Origin: Icerya purchasi
Lineage: Eukaryota; Arthropoda; Insecta; Hemiptera; Monophlebidae
Assembly: GCA_039619475.1 (NCBI GenBank)
Contig: CM077115.1
Span: 101,554,393-101,618,392 of the forward strand
DNA length: 64,000 nucleotides
Reading direction: 5' to 3'
How positions within the stretch are numbered: position 1 is the stretch's first letter; every line of letters starts with the position of its first letter. Positions 12,121 through 25,600 of this stretch are shown one piece after another. Below the pieces are notes generated by a model. It saw only the letters and a list, made by a program, of their open reading frames with translations. It searched no databases and was not told the origin of the DNA. The position numbers were made by a program, and so were the translations under genes.

Positions 12121-12541
12121 AACTCGGCCATTTCGGCCTCGCAAGGGGCTGTGCCCCTTGACCCCTCTTGCTTTCATTTCTGTCTCTTTCTCTTCTATAC
12201 TTTGTATAAAATGATCAAAATTTACAATGTAATTCTTACTGGCATCAACACACACAAAAAATAACACAACCACAAAAGTCCTATTCTAACATTTAACTTT
12301 CATTATATAAAATTAAGACATTTTTTCGTTACATTTTTCGTTACATATTTCATTATATAAAATTGTAACATTTTTTAAATAACAATAACATAAATCCTAT
12401 AAAATATAACAAACGTTACATAAAATTGGGATATTTTTCTGGGACATTTTTTTGGGACATTTTGCGTTACATAAAATTGGGATATTTTTCTGGGACATTT
12501 TTTCGAATGGGGAGTAGCCTAAGAATCACGTTGTAATTAAT
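12121..12541 (+). mobile_element. R-family composite repeat, copy R4
   Basis: It follows a TA-rich tract and begins AACTCGGCCATTTCGGCC, then hairpin CAAGGGGCTGTGCCCCTTG, pyrimidine tract, inverted repeat at about 12223, interior, and terminal AAGAATCACGTTGTAATTAAT. It abuts the next copy (R5) directly, head-to-tail. Confidence 0.82.
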
Positions 12542-13502
12542 AACTCGGCGGCCACTTTGGTCTTGCAAAGGGTTCTGCCCCTTAACCTTTCTTACTTACA
12601 TTTCTATCTCTTTCTCTTCTATACTTTATATAAAATTATCAAAATTTACAACGTAATTCTAAAAACGCGACGAACGTGTAACCTCCTTCTTTTTGGAAGT
12701 CGGTAACAAAGCTACATTTCCATGATAATTTTAAAAATTGATAACATTTTAAGTCAACCGCCTCTGTAATACTAATAAAAAATAATTATCGAAAGAAACT
12801 TCATGTTTTTTGACGAAAAACCTTAATTTATGTTTACCGATTTTCATCACTACTCACATGGTACCTAAGTTAAATGGTACTCTTTCTAATGGATAAAGAA
12901 AGTAAAATCGGTCTATATCAGGCCCGTGCCCAGAATTTTGGAAAGGGGGGGTTTTGAAAATTTTCTTCGCATATTTATTTTATGAATAACAATATATTTT
13001 TCACTAATATTCGTACTATTAATAATTTCCATCATTTTGATTTACATAAATGAATTACCCCGTATACGAACATTAATAAAAATTACATATATCTTATTAA
13101 TTACACACGTAATAAAAAATTTTGCATAAGATAATAATGAAGTACCTAAAAATATGGATCATATTTTTTCCTTTTTTCTTTTAAAGGTAGGTAAGAACAT
13201 TCTAAAAAATCATCAATATTTATTTTACATTTGTGATTTTTTTCAGATTTTTGTGTATTCATAATAACTATTTCAGTTCTCACGGGGGATGGGGGGGGGG
13301 GGGGTTAACCCCTAAAAAAACCCCCGTGGACACGGCCTTATTCTATATAAATATGAGTTATGCGCGAACAAACATGAAAGGAAAAAAAACATATAACCTA
13401 GTTAATTTTTAGAAGTTGGTAAAAAATAAAATATTACAAACATTACATAAAGTTGGGACATTTTTTCTACGGGGGACCGGCCTAAGAATTGCGCTGTAAT
13501 TA

Positions 13503-13504
<2 letters not shown>
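12542..13504 (+). mobile_element. R-family long variant, copy R5, interrupted by a hAT MITE
   Basis: The head module starts ACTCGGCGGCCACTTTGG, followed by an inverted repeat near 12649. The interior at 12660-12918 and 13341-13430 matches, in reverse, the interior of R2 (about 1190-1400), including GTACCATGTGA and GCGGTTGACTTAAAATG words. The MITE M2 splits it at 12919-13340. The terminal CCTAAGAATTGCGCTGTAAT is followed by a TA array. The empty site in R2 confirms the insertion. Confidence 0.72.
12919..13340 (-). mobile_element. hAT-type MITE, copy M2, nested in R5
   Basis: The ends are CAGGCCCGTGCCCA and TGGACACGGCCTTA. The flanking 8-mers GTCTATAT (12911-12918) and TTCTATAT (13341-13348) differ at one base and fit a hAT target duplication. 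Copy R2 shows the uninterrupted sequence (GGTCTATATTAATATG on one strand), so insertion here is direct evidence. The internal MRTEIVI frame is on the - strand and is shorter than in M1 and M3. A G/C homopolymer near 13293-13304 differs in length between copies. Confidence 0.87.
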
Positions 13505-13563
<59 letters not shown>

Positions 13564-13602
13564 CATATATATATTTATATATATATATATATTTTTATTA
13601 TA
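13505..13602. repeat. (TA)n microsatellite
   Basis: A TA array with occasional C and TTT interruptions, lying exactly between R5 and R6. Confidence 0.9.
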
Positions 13603-13832
13603 AACTCGGCCATTTTGGCCTCGCAAGGGGCTGTGCCCCTTGACCCTTCTTACTTACATTTCTATCTCTTTCTCTTCTATAATTTGTATAAAATTATCAA
13701 AATTTAGATCGTAATTCTAATATGAATGTAATAACATAACCACAAAAATCCTATAAAACATAACAAACGTTGCGTAAAATTGGGATATTTTTTCTAATGG
13801 GGGTTAGCCTAAGAATTATGTTTTTAATTAAT
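13603..13832 (+). mobile_element. R-family repeat, short copy R6
   Basis: AACTCGGCCATTTTGGCC head, perfect CAAGGGGCTGTGCCCCTTG hairpin, then a shortened interior and a terminal AAGAATTATGTTTTTAATTA. At about 230 bp it has lost most of the interior. Confidence 0.75.
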
Positions 13833-14193
13833 AAGAGAGAGAGGGATTACAGTCAGGAGCGAAGCGATTTAAAAACAAACATTGCTTATTATCAGGTCAG
13901 TTATTTTAATTGATAAACAGTGTATTTTGATAATTTTTATCGAAAATATGTACCATTTATAAATCTAGTGACTTATGTAATTAATTAATTAAGCGCATCT
14001 AGATTCTGTAAGAACTCGCGTCTGGTGGTTTATTCTGATTCTCCATGTTTCTCCAATTTTTCCCTACATTGTCCCTATTTTCTTCTGAATTTTATTTTCA
14101 TTTTCTTGTTTCTATATGTGTTTTTATCTTCCAATTTCTGTTAGGTCTCTATTTTCTGTAGATATCAATCCTAACTTGTCCAATCCATACGGT
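13833..14193. other. Unassigned spacer
   Basis: A short GA-rich start (AGAGAGAGAGGG), then AT- and T-rich sequence with nothing recognisable. Confidence 0.4.
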
Positions 14194-14616
14194 CAAAGCC
14201 GTGTCCATGGGGGAGTTTTGGGGGTTAACCCCCCCCCCCCCCATGAGAACTGAAATAGTTATTATAAATACAAAAAAATCTGGAAAAAACCACAAATTTA
14301 AAATAAATATTGATGATTTTTTAGGATGTTTTTACCTACTTTTAAAAGAAAAAAGAAAAAATATGCTCCATATTTTTAGGTACTTCATTAATATTTTATG
14401 CAAAAAATTTTTTATTACGAGTATAATTAATAACATATGTGTAATTTTTATTAATGTTCATATAAGGGGTAATTCATTTATGTAAATTATTAATACATAT
14501 AAATCAAAATGATGGAAATTATTAATAGTACGAATATTAGTGAAAATTGTATTATAAAATAAATATGCAAAGAAAATTTTCACCCCCCCCCCTCCAAAAT
14601 TCTGGGCACGGGCCTG
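14194..14616 (+). mobile_element. hAT-type MITE, copy M3, with perfect 8-bp duplication
   Basis: The ends CAAAGCCGTGTCCA and TGGGCACGGGCCTG are inverted. The 8-mer CATACGGT occurs directly on both sides (14186-14193 and 14617-14624), which defines the boundaries and fits the hAT superfamily. The 423-bp length is nearly that of M1 and M2. The internal frame beginning MRTEIVIINTKKSGKN (about 14240-14485) shares most residues with M1. It may be a remnant of a transposase N-terminus, or chance conservation of young copies. Confidence 0.92.
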
Positions 14617-16694
<2,078 letters not shown>

Positions 16695-16956
16695 ATAATT
16701 CGTCAGCAGTCTGTCTGCAATTTTCTAGTTGTGCAATCTGCCGAGAAATCATTTAATTTTCACTTTCTACTTTTTTCTTTTTTTATTATTTCAGTTTTTT
16801 TGGAATATGAATTAATTTTAAGAAACTACTTCGAAACAGCCTTATTAAATTATAATACAAAAAATCACAAATAATTCTTATTTTTACACACATATTATTA
16901 TAGCTATGCAAATGAAAATGTAATTTCAAATACTTAGAATATACACCTACGTGAAA

Positions 16957-16997
<41 letters not shown>

Positions 16998-17015
16998 TAA
17001 ATACATATGCATACA

Positions 17016-17440
17016 CAGTAACGGAGGAGGGTAAATAGGGGGCATCTTCCCCCAAAAAATCAATACTTCGACGAAAAAATCTGTTACAACAGAAAAACTT
17101 TACAAAAGATTTGTATAAATGTTACCTATGGGTTTAATTATAACTAATATTTAATACTGCTTTCTAGTAAAACTATTCATGTTACGTTTTTATTCTATTT
17201 TAAACGCAACTGTCACCGATCTTTTGCCTTTTTTATTTATTTTTACTTTTTATTTTGTAATTTTAATAAAAATAGTTCAGTGAGAAATATATATATATTT
17301 AAACTTGCTCACGAACAAAGAATTCGGATCGTATTACTAACAAAAATAAAAAAGAAGTAAAGTCTAATAAAAATACTATCTTTCTTACTATATCTAAACT
17401 ACCATTTTAGCTAGAATTTTATAATTTCGTTTTTGATACA
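17016..17440 (-). mobile_element. hAT-like nonautonomous element, copy A (partial, reverse)
   Basis: It begins CAGTAACGGAGGAGGG, an end sequence like that of copy B read backwards. The interior (AAAAGATTTGTATAAATGTTAC, then TTTCTAGTAAAACTATT, then ATGTTACGTTTTTATT) is the reverse complement of 18050-18400. It breaks off at the R7 insertion, lacking about 180 bp of the far end of B. Confidence 0.75.
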
Positions 17441-17450
17441 TATATATATA

Positions 17451-17844
17451 AACTCGGCCATTTTGGCCTCGCAAGGGGCTGTGCCCCTTGACCCCTCTTG
17501 CTTTTATTTCTATCTCTTTCTCTTCTATACTTTATATAAAATGATCAAAATTTACAACGTAATTCTTACTGGCATCAACACACACAAAAAATAACATAAC
17601 CACAAAAATCCTATTCTAACATTTAACTTCCATTATATAAAATTAAGACATTTTTTCGTTACATTTTTCGTTACATATTTCATTACATAAAATTGTGACA
17701 TTTTTTAAATAACAGTAACAAAAATCCTATAAAATATAACAAACGTTACATAAAATTGGGACATTTTTTTGGGAAATTTAGCGTTACATAAAATTAGGAC
17801 ATTTTTTCGAATGGGCGGTAGCCTAAGAATTACGTTGTAATTAA
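17451..17844 (+). mobile_element. R-family composite repeat, copy R7
   Basis: AACTCGGCCATTTTGGCC head after a TATATATATA tract, perfect CAAGGGGCTGTGCCCCTTG hairpin, inverted repeat at about 17558, and terminal AAGAATTACGTTGTAATTAAT followed by TA repeats. It occupies the centre of the inverted pair formed by copies A and B. Confidence 0.83.
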
Positions 17845-17862
17845 TATATATATATATATATA

Positions 17863-18481
17863 TAGGGGCGGACCCAGAAGAGGGAATTTATATAATTATG
17901 TAATATCTTATGCGGTAGACAGTAGATTTGAGAAATACCTTATTTCATATGGAAAATCGAATAGTGACCACCTCTTTAGAAATGTAAACATGTTTTAAAA
18001 ATACATAATTATATTACAATTTAATTTAAATTTTGTTTTATTTTTTAGGTGAAAAATAAAACGAAATTATAAAATTCTCGCTAAAATGGTGGTTTAGAAA
18101 TAGTAAGAAAGATAGTATTTTATTAGGCTTTACTTCTTTTTTATTTTTGTTATTAATCCGATCCGAATTCTCTTTGTTCAGGAGCAAGTAAAAAATATAT
18201 ATATATATTTCTTACCAAACTATTTTCATTTACATTTCAAAATAAAAATTAAAAATAAATAAAAATGGCAAAAAATTAATGACAGTTGTTGGGTTTAAAA
18301 TAAAATAAAAACGTAACATTAATAGTTTTACTAGAAACCAGTATTAAATATTGGTTATAATTAAATCTCCTTATGTTGTAACATTTATACAAATCTTTTA
18401 TAATATAAGATAAGTTTCTCTGTTAGAAGCTTTGGTTCTGGGGGGGGTGAATGTCCCCTACCCCTCGTGTTTCCACCACTG
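17863..18481 (+). mobile_element. hAT-like nonautonomous element, copy B
   Basis: The left end TAGGGGCGGACCCAGAAGAG resembles the commonly seen CAGGGGCGGACCCAG hAT ends. The right end reads, reversed, CAGTGGTGGAAACACGAGG. The length is about 619 bp, and there is no transposase frame. No 8-bp duplication is visible because the left flank is TA microsatellite. The interior is the inverted counterpart of copy A. Confidence 0.75.
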
Positions 18482-21400
18482 CATGTAAATATATATATAT
18501 ATATTGCTTCTCAGATCGTTGTGAGACCCGGTGTATCAAACAGACCATCTGAGACCCGGGCTTATTTAAAGTGCTAGAATAATAAAATTGTTTTTTGTAA
18601 TGTAATTCATGTGAATCATAGGACATATAAAGGGGTAAGCTAAATTTTAAAATAAAATATACAAATTTTGCAGTTTTATGGTGTATTATGGAAGACCCGG
18701 GAAGTAGACTATTACATGTGAGACCCCTTAAGATTTTATACAGATGTTACGAAACCCGACACTGTTACCGCATAATATTACTCACAATCAATAGATCCTA
18801 TCACCGCAGTTTTTCTGTCAACGCTACGAAACCCGAATTGGTTTGGCCTTAGCATTTATCTGAAATTTTGTGTTCGCAATTTTTTTATATCCGAGACTTT
18901 TTATTGTTGCTCACTATGAAAAGCTGAACAGATTTAAATTTGAGTTTAGTAAAAACTGGCAAGTTTATTATTCATACATATCTAAAATTACATGTACGTT
19001 TTTATTAGTGGCTGATCTAAATGTTTTGGCCTCATTTGGCCAACACCGCATAAAATTTTTCAAAAGGAATGAACTTTAACGTAACGCGTAAAATTAAATT
19101 TTTAATTACTTTATTTTTTTATTTTTTTTCAGCGATTTCTGGTCCATCCTAGAACGATGTTCATTATCATTTTTCTAAATATTTCATTTTTGTGTTTCAT
19201 CCATGTAATCCATTTTAATTTTTTTTATTTCATTGCCTCTGTGGTTAAGTAGTTAAATCAAAAAAAAATTAAAAAATTTGTTGAAACATTATTGAGGTTA
19301 AAGTGTTTACTTGTCAGCAATAATAAATTGAATTTTTATATTAAAAAGGGGAAAAAACATCTGAAGTATTCATTGATTTTGAAGATTTTTAAAACAAAAT
19401 TATTCATTTCACATTAGCAAGGGTCACGGTATTCAATTTACTGTTCAAATTAACACAATGAGTTTTTGTTATTACGATTTAAACTGATGACTTTGTAAAT
19501 TAAGAGTTCGTTGAATAAATTTTAACCACATATTAATTGCAATAATTTCTAGTTAAATTTAATATCGGATTCTAATTAGCATAATTTTTATAACAAAATA
19601 TATAAATGGTAAATATGGCTTTATTCAAAATTTTGTTTAGCTTAATTTTTTGTGTTGGATTAAAACATTTATCAAAATATACATGTATATTAAGTCGATT
19701 TTTTGGAATATTTTTGTGTATGCAGAAATTTTCAAATGTAATTAAAATTCTTAAATTTCGTTAAACTATCACATTTTATTAATCGAGAAAAATAAATTTC
19801 CAAGCCTATTTTAATTAGCAATAATCGCACCTCAAAAACACTGCCGTTGGGGACTTGATTTTGTTATTTTTCACATCTGCCGATCCACAGCTGCTGAATT
19901 CTTCTTCATTCTTCTCTAATCCGTTTTGTCTTGACTACATCTACCTTTTGTATAAATCCTAATAATTCCTATTATGTTTGTGACAGAGATGACATATTTT
20001 TTTAATATTCCAGTTTGACGTGATTTATTTAGTTCTCAGCTCTTATAACGATCTTCCTACTCTGTCTATGTAATGCCTTCCATGTTCTTTCTCTACTTAT
20101 CATCTCAGTTGTTCCTGCTTTAGAAATTTTCATTAGTTCCACATCAAATTTTAAAAAAGATGATTTTCAACTTGTTTTATCTATTTCACACATGTTGTTG
20201 AACCAATTCTCTCTGTTAACAAAATTAGAAGAAAAGGAAAAACAGAATTTTCGATTCTGTTCCTTAGTTCATATTTTATTTATTTAAAATTTTTTGCTCG
20301 TTCTGTTTAAAAAATGATACAGTACCACTAACCATTTAAAGTAACTAATTTTGTATACAATTTTCAGGTTAAACCAAGATATTTATCAAACGTTTAAGTG
20401 GGCAAAGACTTCTCAGAAAAAGGGGAATAAATAATATAGAGGAAAAAATCTTGATGAAATTGAAATAACTGATGATTTAGAGAAAAATGAAGATGACTTT
20501 AATTCCAATCCTAATTTTCATACGTTGTTGGGTTAATGTCAATTTTAATAAGTTCAATAAAACAGAACCAAATAAAAAGTATAGAAAATAAATATAAAGT
20601 TTAGATATATGTAAGCAAATCAAAGTAATTGATAATACTGGCTAAATGGAAAAATTCCGGGACAAACAAAGTGTATATATAAAATTTAATTAATTCCAAA
20701 TTTGATTTGTGTGTGAGTGATTATATATATTCAATGTTTAGTGCTGTTTCTTTAACTTCCATTACATTAATAAAAATATATCTTATCAGGTATGACAGAG
20801 GAATAAAATATTATTGTTCATTAATTTGCATATGAAGATTCAGCTTTGATTAATTACGCGTTTTAATTATTATTTTTATCGTAGTTACTTAGATCTAAAC
20901 CGGAATAATTTATGAAAATTAAACAGCCTGTCTAACTATCCACTGGTATATTTTAAAAATATTATCCTTTGTGGAAAATATTATTAAAATTGATTTTTCA
21001 GTCTTTTAAATCGTTTTGAATCTTTAAAATAGTAAAATAATTTAAAACTTTGCAATATATTTTGTGTAATAATGGTATCAGACGCCAATATTACATGTTT
21101 AAACAATCACTGTCTCGCAACATTCTTTAGTCATCTTTATAATGATATATTTTTAAAATGACGTGGGAAGGTTGTACTTGCTGGATTTCGCGTAAACATT
21201 ATAATAACTCGAGTCTGTTTGTATATGCAAATATAATGTTGTCATAGTGATGTGTTCGTCATCATTCTGTCTTCAATGGATCCTAGAATTTCAAAAAATC
21301 ATTTTATTGACACTTCGATCTTTAACTTGAAGATTCCCTGATGACTTTAAGAAAACTTCACACAGTGAAATTCTGCCTCCAAAACTGAATCGATAGACTT

Positions 21401-22497
21401 AATTTATTCAAGATATTAATAGTTTATGTCTACAATTTTTGGCTTAGATCCAGTAAAAAATAACTCAGTTTATATCAACGAGAATTAATTTTTATATAAA
21501 TATAGATTTATTTCTTTTTAGTCTGTAGTTTAATAGAAAATGTGCTAATTCATCAGCTGGCGTACTTTCATTACTGCTTGCAGTAAACATATTGATAAAT
21601 ATAAAAAAACCAATAAAAAAAAATTATGGATGTCACGTATTGTTAGATATTTCAAGAGAAAAATTTAATAAAAAAAAAATAAGCACTTAAAGTTTCTTGT
21701 ACTTACAAATTCGAAACTGTGCGCTTTAATGATTACATCGAAAATCTTTAAACAAGTTCAATCCTAAACGTCACGTAAAGATTGACGGTTAGCACTTTGA
21801 TGTCAATACTTTTAAAATAAACAAAGCCTTATACACAAATGAATATAATAAAGGTGTTAATATTAAGGAAACACAAAAATGGATGAAGATAATTTTAACT
21901 TTAATTACAACTTTGCACTTTGATATCTTAAAATGGTTTTTTAAAATTATCATTACTTGAAATGTCCCACATATTTTGAGGGTCTCGTAAAGCAACCATT
22001 TTTGACTCCCAATTAACAGAATCGGGTTATCATCAGGTCTTACCTGAACAAAACACCACAACCTAACCAACAGTACTCTATGGTAGTCCGTTAACAACGA
22101 AGCCAACAATAATTTCATCCATAATAGAGACATTTAATACTTTTTCTAGCTAGAACATTTATTAGTTTTTCAGGTAATTTAGCTAATTCAATGAAATGTT
22201 TGCCTTAAAAAAATTTCTTCAATGCAGAAAATATAATTCTGGAACAACATTTATTGAACCACATCCGTTCATGCTTAAAGAAAATTTTTATTCGCTTCCA
22301 GTTAAGATTTGCTGGACTCTCACCGTAAATATCATTTTATCCGTGTGTTATACAAAATATGTGTGTACTTTTACAGTGTAAAAGATTATTGATTAATTTT
22401 CAAAAAAAAAACATTACAGAATTCGAAAGTAAACAATAAAAATTTTTTAATATATACCCGAGGTGTTAAAAAAAACAACAAATTCTCTGTTATACAG
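18482..22497. other. Unassigned AT-rich region upstream of the calponin-like gene
   Basis: No supported exon. A cluster of six (G)AGACCCG / GAAACCCG words lies at 18521-18836. A short acidic frame (near 20445-20535, DEIEITDD then FNSNPNFHTLLG) follows an acceptor-like TTTTCAGG near 20365 but has an in-frame stop upstream. The first coding exon of the calponin-like gene should lie in here or further left, but I could not identify it. Confidence 0.4.
22006..22110 (+). repeat. Short poly-A type retroelement fragment, copy P1
   Basis: CAGAATCGGGTTATCATCAG, then AACAAAACACCACAACCTAA and GGTAGTCCGTTAACA, match copies at 28.93 and 41.09 kb. There is no poly-A tail in this copy. Confidence 0.5.
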
Positions 22498-22697
22498 GCT
22501 AGGGGAAAAGACCAAGAACAAGAGGTGCTGGAATGGATCGAAGCAGTACTAGAAGAAAAATTACCGAATGAACCATACGAAGATATACTAAAGAACGGCG
22601 TAGTACTATGCAATTTGATTAATAAAATAAGTCCGGGCTCGGTTAAAAAAATTCAGCAAAAAGGCACAAATTTTCAATTGATGGAAAATATCGAAAG
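22498..22697 (+). CDS. Calponin-like gene, first visible coding exon
   Basis: The acceptor is TTATACAG and the donor is GTAACG. It starts in phase 0 with ARGKDQEQEVLEW and ends two bases into an arginine codon. It covers the first two-thirds of the calponin-homology domain. Confidence 0.93.
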
Positions 22698-25600
22698 GTA
22701 ACGCAACCAAAATAACTTTTGGGTTTCTTTATTACGTTCTATTATTTAACTAAATATGGCTGTGCTAAAAGGTAAATGGCCAAAATTTAATTAACAGCAG
22801 AACGAACACATGGAACAAAAGAAAAGTATTCCAAATGATCCGCACGAAATACCTACCGAAGTCCATGTAATCACCAATGACCGTTAAAATTTCTAATAAA
22901 CAAAAGGTATCATTGAAGTCAGTCCACATGGTCAATGCGCAGTAATGTTAAGATACGCAGCATTTCCGTCAGAGATGATCTTATAAATACGACGATATGG
23001 GAGCTTCAAATTCGTTTTCTCTATTTTAGGCATCTTTTTTTTTTTTTTTTTTTATACTGACAATTTTTAATTAATTTGTATCACCGCTAGTTTTTTTCAA
23101 GAGACTCGTCTCGTTCCAGACCAAATTTTCGCCAGGTCTATTGCAGTCCGAAATCGAACTGGATCCCGGAGAAGCGCAGGCCCGGATTAAGTGTACGATA
23201 GGCCCGTGGATACGGAAATATAAGGGGCCCTTTTCGGACATGAAAAAATTATCAGTTTTATAGAATAACTATATTTTCTTTAATTTAATTTAATTATATT
23301 ATTTTGAATTCACAAATTAACATATAATTATTAATATAAACAAAACTAAATATAATATAGACAATGGGTAGAATTTTCAATGTCAAAAAAAAAAAATATA
23401 TATATACATATATATATATATAATTTTAAAAAATGAATTTTTTTCTTGTTTTTTTTTTCTGCAAATTCTTGTATAATATCGTTAAAATCTACTGAACGGA
23501 GAAAATCTGTTTCGATCGTTAATCTTGATAATGCCGATAATCTATCATCTAGCATGGCTGATCTGTACATGTTTTTTATTCTTTTTAATATCGAAACAGA
23601 TCTTTCCGCCTCACAATTTGTAATCGGTATAGTTACAAATATTCCATATGCAATATAAATGTTTGGAAAAACTTCTATTGTTGCACGTTTAACTATCCAT
23701 GTCAGAGGTGGGAGCATCTTGGGGGCCCATTTATAAGGCCGGGCCCGAGGCTGCAGCCCCCCCTAGCCATCCCCGAAATCTAGGCCTGGAGAAGCGATAC
23801 GCTGTCGAAATAAAAAGAACCACGGTTCAACATATGGAGTTTGAACTATATTCTTATAATTCCTCAGTTCTTAACCGCTTCGCAATGGGACTACGCAATT
23901 ACGCTTTTAAGGTGACTGACAGTTGGGAAAATTCGTAATGAAAAATGTACCACCGAAAACATGACATCTGCAATGTATGTATGTGAGTATATATATAATA
24001 TATATATTTATATATATATATAATAAAACAAGTTCAGTGAAGCATGATGTTCCATGTGCTGAGGATTCCTCCGTATAGTAAATAAAAGATAACTATAATT
24101 TACATTTACATAATACAAAATTTAAAACAAAGAAATCTGATTTGAACTTTTCGCCAACATCGAAAGTTTCATTTAGAAAATAAAATACGGTTTCGTTCCC
24201 GACAAATTACATCTATATTAGGAAAACTAATATTTTTTTCAAAAATTTTTAATGCTGTGTAAACTTGGCTACCGTTTTCCCTATAAAGCAATTCTTTATC
24301 CATAAGTTCGAGATACATTTTGGTTTTCCTATTTTCGCCTAAAAGGGACGGTTTAAATCATTTTTTAATCGTAATTTTTTTATTTTATGAAAAGGCTTCT
24401 GCGACTTAATATTTTGAATTTCAAAGGGCTATCTGGTGATGAGTTATGAATCTTTACGGGTTATTTTTGAGCTCGTTTTAAATTCCATATTATATATTCT
24501 TGACGGTTTTTTGCCGGCGAGGGTAATCGGTTAGCTTGAAGTTATGGATATGGTTCGTAATTCATGATCCAGTTTTGAAGTTTGTAAGTGTCTCGGATAT
24601 TTTAATTGAATATTTTTGTCGTTTCTGAACCATTTTATTAGGTTCCGCACATTATCCGTGTACGAAATCCTAAAAAAAATTCAATACATTAGTTTGCAAT
24701 ATTAACTGATGAAAAATTGACTATAACAAATAACTAAGTGCAAATTTAACCTGAATAATTCAACTAAAAATTCTATAACCAATTCACATTAGCGAGCATT
24801 TATATTTTCACCTCCGTCACTTATTTCGTTATGGCTTAGAGCCTCAGCTAATAATACAACCACGCAGATGTATAAACCGAAAATAAGCAATTAATCTGCG
24901 CCCTGTTACAGTTTTAATTTTTCGTTACAGCCCGACTCAGGTATATTTATTTTCTCCCATTCGTCGAGGAATTTCGTTTTGCTCAAATTAACTGAATATT
25001 ATGATTGACCGTGTTCGTTTTTAAAATGGCCGACAATTATACAGTACTACATTGAAACGATTTATCTCGTAATTATCGAATTTAAATTTTATATTAATAA
25101 TATTAGGCGTGTTTATTCTCTTATATTAGATTTCAGCAAGCGATTAAAAAGTACGGAGTGCCTCAAGAAGAAATATTTCAAACGGCCGATTTATTCGAAC
25201 GACGAAACATACCTCAAGTAACGCTATGTCTCTATTCGTTAGGAAGAATTGTAAGTATCGCAACATAATCGATTGTAATAAGATAAAATAATGTAAAATT
25301 TTATGACCATCACTAAACATCTGAAGACTGAATATTAAATAAAATATGTACCAGTAATTGAATATACATCACACGATTAGTAACAGAAAAGGAAAAAAAA
25401 GAAATCGATCACAGTACTGCATTCGTTTTTACTAATATGATTCGTTTCCTTTTTTCATAATTAGACGATAATTCAGACGTTCTTTAGACATTCAGATATT
25501 CTTCTCCCTTCCAAAAAAAAACAAAAAACTATTACTAGTACATATTTTATTTAATATTTATTCTGAAGATTTTAGTTACGTTTATCATTATTTTTATTAA

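Noticed and set aside
19900..20215. Possible reverse-strand LINE C-terminus (REWKALHRQ-like scrap)
   Set aside because: Only one short word looked similar and no further blocks in order could be found.
20365..20536. Acceptor plus acidic frame ending FHTLLG as an exon
   Set aside because: In-frame stop directly upstream of the acidic part and no donor or partner exon. Left as unassigned.
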